Assembly: GCA_910592205.1 (NCBI GenBank)
Contig: CAJVPJ010000077.1
Location: forward strand, 1 to 48,381
Direction of reading: 5' to 3'
Length of the DNA: 48,381 nucleotides
DNA from: Paraglomus occultum
Lineage: Eukaryota; Glomeromycota; Glomeromycetes; Paraglomerales; Paraglomeraceae
The stretch's first letter is position 1, and every line of letters begins with the position of its first letter. The position numbers were made by a program, and so were the translations under genes. The notes beneath the pieces were generated by a model. It had not been told where the DNA came from, searched no databases, and saw only the letters and a program-made list of their open reading frames with translations. Below, piece by piece: positions 11,993 through 21,228 of this stretch.

Positions 11993-12806
11993 TTTATCGC
12001 TATAATGGTTTCGGGCGTAACCCGTGATCTCCCATTTCGAGTATAAACTGTTTATCCTTACCTTTACGGATTACTGATGTTGCAGATCCTTGAAGATCTT
12101 ATACTTTTCCCAAACCGCGCTAACCAAGTGGATTTCCAATTTGGGGAATTCGTACAACAATTTTTCAGCACCGATTTTATATCACGATATCGTGATAGCC
12201 CGCTCGAACTCCGTTCTCCCTCAAAACTCGGTGTTTATTTTTGAGAAAAAATTTATTCTTTCGCTGTCACATGATATTAGCTTCTAAAAATTATAAACGA
12301 ATAATTATGTATTCGACAAAAGTTGTCATCCGAGAACATCTCCTAGCCCGACATGCCTTTTACCTGATAAACCATCCGCAATAGTCAATATTTTCTGCTT
12401 TATTAGAGCTCGATGAACTGCTTTCAACTTATTACTTTTTTAACTAACACATCGATTAATTAAAGCAGATTTTAATGACTTGAGTTCCGCAGTTGCGGGT
12501 GAAAAAAATCTTTAGTGACGTTCTGCAATTTCTGACCCTTTTCTTGTTGCACTAGTTCGGAAACAGACGTCCCGCGTTTTATTTCAAAGAAATGGCTCTT
12601 CGGCGTAAGCCGGCTAAATGCCGAGCCTAAACTAAGGATGTGCGACTAGTCCCTTGATCATGTGCCCAATCAGAAACAATAATCGCATTAACAAAGCATA
12701 TCGATATAATTATATATGATAATTCAGGGTCGGCTTTATTGATATATGAGAAATAAAATAAAAGACAAAAATATAAGGTAAGATTACAAAATACCCAGAA
12801 TAATTA
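11993..12806. other. Intergenic, no gene recognised
   Basis: No convincing ORF. The minus strand near 12120 has a TTGGTTAGCGCGG segment that recalls a tRNA D-arm, but no complete cloverleaf follows. Confidence 0.35.
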
Positions 12807-14082
12807 TTAATTATCGGAAGATATTGTTGAACTTCGCTTTCTAAGTCTTTGAGATCTAGCTTCGGAAGAATGATATAATAGCGACATGTTTGTAATTGTA
12901 ATATTTCTCAAATTTAAAAGAGCCTCTATAAATTGGAATACTTCTTCGCGCCCGGTTGGACGTATGGGAATTTTAACCGAAAATAAATGATAAAGCCGGT
13001 GGATATCTTCCATATCCTTAATAATATTATTAAAATGCAACGTATCCCCAACTATCTGAATTCCGATGATACTAAATTCATTTTTATCAGGTCTACATCC
13101 ACTATAAACCCAGTAAAGTCCATCGTTCATTTCCCGCCATAGTTTTACGTTATCGTTATCTTTTTTTTGCTCAGGACATACTAGGGGGAACATTCTACAA
13201 ATATGAGCTCGTATAACTTACCTCTATGTTCTTCTATAAACATTATATCTGGACGTTTACCCTGTTTTCCACCCCCTTTTCTATCGGCACTGGCTTTACT
13301 TTGACGTTCCGCACTAAATTAAAAATAAATTATAAGACTAGAAAAAAAAATATAATAGTAATACGTATAACTATAAGAAAAAAATCTTACGTGCTAATAA
13401 AGGCATTATTCTTAATTGGAAGTTTTTTTAATGCCATGTGAAACAAAGGAATAATTACATCCGTTACATAAGTTCCTTCACTTTGTGTTTTCGCATATTG
13501 AGCTTCAAATGCAGGGTTTCTCCAGATAATGTTTAAAGATTCTAAAATTCCAGTTGTTATAACAGCCAATTCTTCGTTTGTTTCTCTCCAAGTGCAATTA
13601 TGATGCCATTTTGGTTGTAAAATTTCGGGTTTATCTTTATCGAAACCTTCTACAAATGCGTAACGTATTTCCTTAATACTGAACGGTGCTTTAATTTTCA
13701 TACGACGTAACGGTTCCATAAAATTGTGATAAACATTTCTGGGTAAATTCAGCACCAAATCTGAATCATCACTAATTACTTGGCTGGCGAACGGATCCCA
13801 CCATCCTAAATTATCAACTTCAACTTTATCTAAATAATTATAAATTTCTATAGCGAGTGGTGATGATTTCCCCTAAAATAATATTTCAGATTTAGATGTA
13901 AGTATTCACACGAATATAACTCTGACAAAGCTATAATAATAAGAAAATCTAATATTTATTACCTTAAGTTTTCTTTTCATTTCCCTCATATTATTCTTGA
14001 TTTGTTCGTTATTAATCTGTTCAACTTCTTTTGCCACTTCTATATCACAAAGGCTATATACACCTTCGAAAGCAACATCAAA
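12807..14082 (-). pseudogene. Three-exon gene of a Glomeromycotina-type family of unknown function, one frameshift
   Basis: Exons are 14082-13963, 13872-13391 and 13313-12807, with introns of 90 and 77 bases and proper GT-AG ends. The product is soluble, with no signal or membrane segment. Recognisable blocks are NLGWWDPFASQVISDDSDLV, LQPKWHHNCTWRETNEELA and YAKTQSEGTYVTDVIIPLF in exon 2, and KRPDIMFIEEHRGKLYELIF and NVKLWREMNDGLYWV in exon 3. I recall this layout from many hypothetical proteins of arbuscular mycorrhizal fungi; no activity is known to me and I assign none. In exon 3 the frame breaks at a run of five G (13184-13188): one missing base separates VECSP from LVCPEQ. Exon 3 is 507 bases, one short of what the flanking phases need, which fits a single deletion or a homopolymer sequencing error. 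The true N-terminus must lie upstream of 14082, since the first exon opens at an acceptor (CGCCAG). Confidence 0.6.
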
Positions 14083-14176
14083 CTGGCGCAAAAATTATTA
14101 TATTAGCTTTTTTAAAAATATATAAATAGTCTGTAATAATAAATTACGAGCTCGTATCATCAAGAGTTATATACAA

Positions 14177-14215
14177 AGTTACCATCTCTGCGTGGCCTAC
14201 GCATTGGAGGTAACT
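14177..14215. repeat. Short interrupted inverted repeat
   Basis: AGTTACC (14177-14183) pairs with GGTAACT (14209-14215), and TGCGT-GGCCT-ACGCA forms an inner stem. Its function is unknown. Confidence 0.35.
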
Positions 14216-14538
14216 CTGTTTTCTACATATAAGCTTTTAAAACTTGCAAGACAAAACCAGAGTATCCCCATGCGTTGGCGAAGTTGAATTCGGGACTAGC
14301 AGGCATCGAATACCCAGAGCAACCTTGTGATTTTAGAGTTGAATCTAAAATATCACATTGAATAGGAAGCCCCACAGGTAGAGCCTCACAAATTTAAAAG
14401 GCTTATTGGAAAAGCGCCACTCATCATCTGTTTTAATAAATTTTTTTTTTATATTTTATCACTAACCTGTGCAGAAACGGTAAGAATTTTGTTTTGTGCC
14501 ATAATATCGTTAGGGAATAGCTCACTTAACCGTTCTGC

Positions 14539-14982
14539 TCACACAGGCATACGTTTTTGTGTGCCTAAACTCTGCCTTTGTGTTACAGCACGTTTTGATA
14601 AACAGCCTTTTGTTTTAATTATAAACGGGTTATATGTTGTAGGAGACGTATGCGCTGACAGTTTCACCACTGATCTAGTGTTTTGCAGAACTTCTTCCAA
14701 CTTTGTATTAAAAAAGTTCGCAACTCCAGGCTGCAAATGTTCAATTTTTTTTAATGTCTGATTCAAAACGAATAGTTGATACTCTTGATTATTTTGTGAA
14801 TCAACTTCTGCCTGAAAATTTTCTCCTCTAGCCGCCGAAGCACACCTGCTATTATAAAAGGACGTGTAATGTTGAACCAGGGTATTTTTGTTGGGGTCCT
14901 TGCACCACCTATTCAGAAAAAGTGATGTTGGAATAATGTGTCTGCAAGGTATTCCGACGAAATTCATTTGATTGCAGGTGCA
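14539..14982 (-). pseudogene. C-terminal fragment of a SWIM-finger (MULE/FAR1-like) transposase
   Basis: The minus strand reads CTCNQMNFVGIPCRHIIPT from 14982. This is a SWIM zinc finger, with CxC at 14982-14974 and CxH at 14946-14938. An open region of about 140 residues follows to a stop at 14539; it is polar and contains LFVLNQTLKKIEHLQPGV. In MULE and FAR1-type transposases the SWIM finger sits just after the DDE core. Upstream, the same frame hits two stops (TAA TGA) within 12 bases of the finger and no DDE core is recognisable, so this is a fragment. It could instead be the last exon of a domesticated gene whose earlier exons I did not find. Confidence 0.5.
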
Positions 14983-15560
14983 TTTTCTTCATTATATTGA
15001 ACGAACATAATGCAATCTTGCTGGGGAAGAGAATTGCTGTCCTATGCAAACTACTTTATATTGTTTCTCCGTTTCACTGTATAAAAAAATTAGTTAATTA
15101 TATACCTGTATAACTATGAAGACAATTACAAAATTATTAAAATTTACCTCATTAGGATGCATTTATAATTATTCTCTTTGTATGCAGCATAGTCTTCGGC
15201 TTCTTTCTAGCCTCTATTGCCGAAGCAAATGCCTCAAGAAACTCTTTTAATGAAACTATTATTAACCAGTTTGTGTAGGTCGGTTCGGTGAGTATTAACG
15301 AATATTAATATTATCTATAAGTGGCGAGTATTCACACTATTTTACGCCATGCGGCAGTTTATGTTGCCATGCGGGTGAGTGTTTCCCCCATGAACTAACT
15401 AATTAATTACGTAGATAAGTATCGGAAACTTCAGAAGAATAGTCAGTTAGTAGTTAGTTAAATTAATGTCATGTATTTCCAATATGTGTAAGTTAGAGTA
15501 GTAAGTGGAATACAAATTGACGTATTTTTATAATATAATTGTTTCCTGCTCTTGTATGTC
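14983..15560. other. Intergenic, no gene recognised
   Basis: AT-rich, with no supported ORF. Confidence 0.35.
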
Positions 15561-15965
15561 CAGTATGCTAACAATGATTATCTTTTGTCCTATTAGGATC
15601 AAAATATTAACAACTTGACCTGAAGACAAAATTAAAGCATTTGTCGAATATTGCAGAGTGTCTAGCATTTATAATGCAGGATTAGTATATTTCAATCTTT
15701 ATAGTTATGCATGGTACACAGGAGATAGAGCCATTTATATGTGATATTGGCTTCCAATCAGTGAATGCACACAAGTCAAATCCAAACATTCAAGGTGCCA
15801 TTTTTTTTTATTGCACTAAACGTCTTCCGTACACGAAATTTTACCCAAAAGTCGGATGTATATTCTTTTGGTATCATTATGTCGGATATTATAGAACTTA
15901 TTGAAAACGTGAGAATGGATAATTCTGACAAAAATATATGGAATACTGTTTATCGTATGTCTTAA
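15561..15965 (+). pseudogene. Remnant of a third tandem kinase-like copy
   Basis: This stretch matches the kinase C-lobe part of the copy at 19600-20215. It starts at TATGCTAACAATG, runs through DQNINNLT, then an equivalent of IQGAIFFIA, then FTQKSDVYSFGIIM, and jumps directly to the end of the gene (DNSDKNIWNTVYRMS). The section between the SFGIIM motif and the C-terminus, which in the other copies carries GEQPF and DPDKRPD, is deleted. The reading frame is broken several times, including at a T9 run near 15803, so it is not functional. Its 3' flank resembles that of the next copy, which shows the duplication included downstream DNA. Confidence 0.8.
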
Positions 15966-16139
15966 TAATGTAGCACCCATTATTATTATGCCTCGAGGAG
16001 GAATAAGTATTCAAGTATTAGTATACTCTTAGCTACTATTACTGAACGAAGTCAAATTTTTATTACAATTTGATTCAGTTGCAGATATGAAGACAACAGT
16101 AGTTATTAATTAGTTGATATACAATATTAACATCCTTTT

Positions 16140-16880
16140 GCTTACGATTTAGCGACTCAAATGCTATTTTTATTTTGTAATTCACGAATTATCATGTTCT
16201 ATTCAAGGGTCTACTTCTCTTCCGTATTTCTTACACCTTTCAGATGCAAAATAAACGCGTCTCACGATTTTGTCTTAATATCCCGAATGTATTCTTTTCT
16301 GGATATTTCCTTATACTCTTTCAATCTGCTACATCTCTCAATCACTCCCCTTTCACTTCCTCATTCTTTTCCGATCGCCCGCAGTTATTCCTTTCTTCAA
16401 TAATTGCGTTTTGAAACTCCCAGTCTTTCTTTCGATCTTTTTCAAACTCACCCTACTGCTCTCACTCACCCTCTTTCAATCCACTATTTCAATGTTTACT
16501 ATTTTACAAAATTCCCTCACCTCCCAATTAATGATATGCACTATACTTCTTACATATTTGGATGCAAAGTAAACGTACACGATTTTATTTCTAATTCCCT
16601 TTCATATCTTTCACTTTGCGCTTTTTCTCAACCACTCAAACTTCTCTTAATCACTTTTCTTTCACTCCCATTCTCTTCTGATCGCTCACACTTTTACCAT
16701 TTCACAAGTACTGTCTCACTCTCTCATTCCCTGCTTATTTCTTCTCACACTCATGCTCATTCTCACCTGTCACTTGCCCGAAGTTCTTCATCAAAAGTTA
16801 CCCGTAATTATTCGTAATCGTCCGCAACCCTATACTCACACTTTCCAAAGAGGCCATAACATCGCATTTAGGTTCTGTGA
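16140..16880 (+). repeat. Pyrimidine-rich 3' flank, copy 1 (partner 20340-21090)
   Basis: About 700 bases with a strong C+T bias on the plus strand (many CTCACTC, TTTCAATC and CTCTCTC segments). The same kind of sequence with shared landmarks (TCAAATGCTATTTTT, TCTCACGAT, CACTTTCCAAAGAGGC) follows the second kinase copy. Open frames in it are composition artefacts. Confidence 0.65.
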
Positions 16881-16929
16881 ACGAGATTTGTCTCACTCTA
16901 AGTCTGTTATACTATTTCTTAAAAAGGTT

Positions 16930-16938
16930 ATTAATGAT
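16930..16938. repeat. Target-site duplication, left
   Basis: ATTAATGAT, identical to 17641-17649. Confidence 0.75.
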
Positions 16939-17640
16939 GGGTCTCCTTACCCCTGAGTGTGTACGATTATTTGCGTACACCCGAGATGTAACTTATTCCG
17001 TACACCCCGGTTAAAATCGTACACCTGGGGGTGTAAGTTAAGTCTGTGTACCCCCAGGTGTACGAACGGATTAACAGCTTAATCAACTTATCAATTGGAC
17101 TGCAGAGACTAGTAACTCAGGTCAACTGGAATGCGTTTTCTTATTCATAAGGCAGCGAATATTCGAACGTTACATACTGGATTCGTTAGTAAACTTTAAG
17201 CTTAATGCAAATTCTTTCACTGCGGTTCTATTTATATTGTAGCTTATAGAATAATGCGTACACTTAATTGGTTTTCTGCTTCAGTTTTGTCTTATCACTA
17301 TGTCAAGTTCTTGGATATGTTGCGCATACAGTGTTTTTATTGACTATACGGGAGACATATCGATTGTGAGGGTTGGTCACAAGTTAACTATTATCACAAG
17401 TATCTGTATTATTAAAGGTAACCTTATTCAAAAGATGTCTGATTTATTAGAATAATTTTATTGTTCAAATATCTCGAACTCTCTGCGCATTTCATTGACA
17501 GAATGTAACATTCAAATAGTCGCTGCTTTATGAATAAGAACGCACTCCGTTGACCTGGTTGAAGTCCAATTAATAAGTCAATTAAGCTGCTCTATACATT
17601 AATCCGTTCGTACACTAGGGGGTGTAAGTTAAGGACACCC
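16939..17640. mobile_element. Mutator-like TIR element (non-autonomous), 702 bp, 9 bp TSD
   Basis: The element is bounded by a perfect 9 bp direct repeat, ATTAATGAT (16930-16938 and 17641-17649). Its ends are inverted: GGGTCTCCTTA on the left and, on the reverse strand, GGGTGTCCTTA on the right. The inverted similarity continues inward for over 100 bases (GTGTACGAACGGATTAA, then CAATTGGACT or TAATTGGACT, GGTCAAC, TTATTCATAA, AGCAGCGA), though the left arm is longer because of extra GTACACC repeats. No transposase ORF is present, so it would have to move with help from elsewhere. Long TIRs and a 9 bp duplication are the hallmarks of Mutator-like elements. The corresponding interval upstream of the next kinase copy (about 21090-21150) lacks it. 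Confidence 0.8.
17017..17065. repeat. Perfect 16 bp inverted repeat in the left TIR
   Basis: Arms TCGTACACCTGGGGGT (17017-17032) and ACCCCCAGGTGTACGA (17050-17065) flank a 17 base loop. Further GTACACC units lie at about 16958-17006. A related CGTACACTAGGGGGT occurs in the right TIR at about 17609-17623. Confidence 0.8.
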
Positions 17641-17649
17641 ATTAATGAT
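17641..17649. repeat. Target-site duplication, right
   Basis: ATTAATGAT, identical to 16930-16938. Confidence 0.75.
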
Positions 17650-17688
17650 CGAAACTGAAAAGTGTACGATAAACACCATACTGTTTGT

Positions 17689-17790
17689 TCCATAAGTGTA
17701 AATTTAGTACAACATTTGTACTACTGTATTAATGCAGACTCTGCGCACTCACCATACATTTCTTGCACGGAAAACTTTTTAATTCAAACT
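17689..17790 (+). promoter_or_regulatory. Conserved 5' flank of the kinase-like genes (copy A)
   Basis: TTCCATAAGTGTAAATTTAGTACA and the bases after it recur before the next copy as TTCCATAAATGTAAATTTGGTACA (about 21144-21170), at a similar distance from the ATGTCGTTAGCT start. It is probably the duplicated core promoter. Confidence 0.4.
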
Positions 17791-20215
17791 ATGTCGTTAG
17801 CTGTTAATAATTAGGCAATGGACAACCTGGTTCAATCCTTAGAACTTGAATGGATTTCTGACTCGGAAATCGCTGAAATAGAGCCGAGTCAAATTGACAA
17901 CATCCAATACGCTATTCGCAAGCGAAGGCGGAATAATGGTACTATTTATAAAACGGCGATAGTGTTGCTATTTCTTGGAAGTAACGAAGAATGTACACAA
18001 ACGTCTGTGAGTGATTTTGCTAGGATATACTCACTTCCGACGCACATGTACGAAAATAAGGACAATAATCGGTTCAGAAGATACAAAAATGGCTTAAACG
18101 TCGCAATGAACTAATTAGGGGTTTTACCAAGTATAATGGCAACTATTACATGGTTGCTGATAAACCCTTTCATCATTTCTATTCTCTTTACGGATTCTGT
18201 ACTGCATGTGGAATACTTCGATGTAGTCCCGTGTGGTGCATTTGCGGTCACAAAGAATTATCTGATGGATGGACAAGCAATAATGAGGAACTTGATGTGA
18301 TTATTCAGACATCTCAATTACAAACTGACTCGGCAAATGACGCCTATTTGGAATGGATTCCATTTGATTGTATTTCTGATACTAGATACGGAAATGCATA
18401 CTTGAATGGTATACACAATAGTGTATCTGTTAAATTGATTCCACTTGAGATAACAAATGAGACACATGATTTGTATTTTGCTGAGGTAAATATTTCCTTA
18501 TGTATTATGTGTTTAATTTGGATAGTCGAAATAATGTTGATCTATTTTTATGTATTACTTTACTAGTCATTATCAGGTGATGGGTATTATATTTCTAGTA
18601 CTAGCACATACCCAGAGGTTTGGGCTACTATTGGACTCACATATGATGCAAGTAAACTAAAGTATTGTCTAATAAAGGACATATATGAGAGGAAACTATG
18701 TCTGGCATGTACACTGCCATTAAATGACAAGATAAGCACATTCTGTGATTTGTGTAAAGCACCAATACCTGTTGATTGGACAAGTGGAAACAAGCATCTG
18801 GATTTATTTATTATGGAATCATGGAATAATATGCTCAATATATATGATGCTTATATACAATGGATAAATTATCCTTTATTGACAAATATGCAAGAGATGT
18901 CATCATTACATCATGGATACACACATGTAGCAGAATGGTTACAACTGAGAGCAGATGTAGATGAAATAGAATTGACAAAGGTGATACTCAAACCAATAGT
19001 TGGTGGGCAGAATGCTCAATCATTTGACTTTTATCAGGTAAACTATTTCATATTAATATGTAACAACACAAAGTTTCAAATGCATTAATTGACATTGTTG
19101 TAACACCATATTTTAAATAGCTGACTAAAGAACATCCAGAAATATTAACCCCAGATAATATTTGGATTGCTGGTATTACACAAGAATCATCTACTAAAGA
19201 ATACTATTTGGTGTCCTACTATGACACATATGCTGTATTGGACAAATTCCTAAATATTAATGACATTATATGAGAGTTTTTATGAAATTAAGGAGATTGG
19301 ATGTGGTGGATATGGAACTGTTTATACTGCCAAATATGATCCAGATGAACTAGAATCAGAAACTGTTATTCTCAAACATTTCAAGTATTTCGATCAGACG
19401 CCAGAATTATTTATTTCTGAGGTAAATGATTTTTTATTGTATCAATTAAAATGACATTTTTAAATTTGACAGTTGTATTTGTATTTATTTTGTAGATCAG
19501 AAACTATACCAAGTGTTCAGATGAGTTTAATCATACTCAATTCCTTCACATTTATGGATTTACACAAAACCCAGTCACAGAAGAGTACATTATTGTTATG
19601 CAATATGCTAACAATGGCAGTCTTTTGTCTTATTTGGATCAAAATATTAACAATTTGACATGGAAGACTAAATTAAAGCAATTATTGAATATTATAGATT
19701 GTCTTCTTACCATTCATGATGCAGGATTAATATATTGTGGTCTTCATGTCAGTAATATACTTATGCATGAGGATGATGATACACACGAGATGAAAGCATT
19801 TGTATGTGATATTGGCCTCTCACAATCAGTGAATTCAAACAAGGCAAATCCAAACATTCAAGGCGCCATTTCTTTTATTGCACCAGAAGTCTTCTGTACA
19901 CGAAAATTTACCCAAAAGTCGGATGTGTATTCTTTTGGTATCATTATGTATATGGTTGCTACTGGTGAACAACCTTTTAGAGGTAGGCAGTCTGATGCAA
20001 ATTTAATACGCGAGATTATGGATGGACTGCGACCATTGATGCCGGAATCCGCGCCAGAGGAATACAAGCAGCTTGCCAAGCGGTGTTGTGATGCTGATCC
20101 TGACAAGCGTCCTGATACAGAATCACTTTGGTGGGATATTAATAAACTTGTTACAAAGGCGGGAAATGATAATTCTGACAAGAATATATGGAATACTATT
20201 TATCATATGTCTTAA
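17791..20215 (+). pseudogene. Kinase-like gene with repeated N-lobe modules, copy A (disrupted)
   Basis: A paralogue of the intact gene at 21229-23665 with the same four-exon plan: exons end at 18485, 19037 and 19421, and the last runs 19496-20215. Several lesions are visible. The ancestral start ATG (17791) is followed by an in-frame TAG (17812), so translation could only begin at 17818. One base is missing near 18090 (RRYK, then WLKRRNE in the next frame). Exon 3 is 301 bases, with a frame break near 19258. The modules otherwise remain readable: a Cys cluster with CTACG and WCICGHKEL, a second one (CLACT, CDLC), a glycine loop IGCGGYGTVY, lysine in TVILKHF, and a C-lobe with SFIAPEV and SDVYSFGIIM. 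The HRD position reads YCG and the DFG position reads DIG, so even the parent protein was probably catalytically inactive. Homopolymer sequencing errors cannot be excluded for two of the lesions. Confidence 0.75.
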
Positions 20216-20339
20216 TGTCATAAATATTCAAGTTTACTTTTACCTACTATTACTGGGATCTGTCTGAAATTTTATTACAATTTGATTCAGCTGCATGCAG
20301 ATATGAAGACAACAATAGTTATTAATAAAGTTGATATAC

Positions 20340-21090
20340 AATGTTAACATCCTTTTAGCGGCTCAAATGCTATTTTTTGTAATTCATGAATTATCATGTT
20401 TTATTCACTTCTCTTCCGATTGCTTTGTATTTCTTACACCTTCAACTGCCAAGTAAACGTGTCTCACGATCTTATTTCGGAAAAATCTTAATATCCCCGA
20501 ATGTATTCTTTTTCTTATTCTCTTTCAATCTCCTACACCTCATCCTCCCAACCTCTTGTCAATCACGCTCCGAACATTCATTCTCTCTGAATAATTTCCC
20601 CTCACTCACTCTCCCAATCGCTCACATTTTAGTTTAGTATTCTTTTTTTTCGTAATTGCGCTTTTGAACTCCCAGTCTTTCTTTCAAACTCACCTTGCTG
20701 CTTTCGCTCACTCCTCTTGCAATCACTCACACTCCATTATTTCAATTTCTTACTATTTCAATTCTCACTCTTTCGTTTTTCAACCGCTTCTTGCCTTTCA
20801 ATCATAATCATGCTTTCAGTCTTTCACTTGCCCACCTATTCTCAATAAACTCACTCTTTCGTTCACCTCCCTCATTTTATAGTGATCGCACTGTTGCTAT
20901 TTCACAATTACTTTCTCACTCTCTCTTTTGATTTCTCATTTCTTCTTCTTACCACTCTCGTTCTCTCTGTCTCGCTCATATACTCACATTCTCACCTGTC
21001 ACTCGCTCGCAGTTCTTCACTAAGAATGGCCCGCAATCATATCGTATCGTAATCACACTTCCAAAGAGGCTATTAACAGTTATATCGCTT
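20340..21090 (+). repeat. Pyrimidine-rich 3' flank, copy 2 (partner 16140-16880)
   Basis: Strongly C+T-biased on the plus strand. It shares landmark segments and their order with the region behind the first kinase remnant, so it was duplicated together with the gene. No gene is supported. Confidence 0.65.
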
Positions 21091-21228
21091 CTTAAATAAA
21101 GTTACCAATATACTAACGCTAATGCGTTTACCAGACCATTTCCATAAATGTAAATTTGGTACACTTTCGTACTACGAAGTGATAGTGATTCAGGCATTTG
21201 CTTCCCCCTCCAACGAAAATTCCAAACC

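Noticed and set aside
12000-12150. tRNA-like gene on the minus strand (TTGGTTAGCGCGG, with a GATCACGGGTTACGCCC segment nearby)
   Set aside because: The D-arm-like segment lies upstream of the T-arm-like one on the minus strand, but they are about 100 bases apart and no cloverleaf or acceptor stem can be drawn; at best a tRNA-derived scrap.
13159-13228. A 27- or 41-base intron that would bridge the frame break in the unknown-function gene
   Set aside because: Reading straight through gives HRGKLYELIFVECSP, which fits the protein better; a one-base deletion explains the break more simply than so short an intron.
16161-16956. Several plus-strand frames rich in Ser, Leu, Phe and His
   Set aside because: They follow from the pyrimidine-rich composition and are not conserved as frames in the second copy of the tract.
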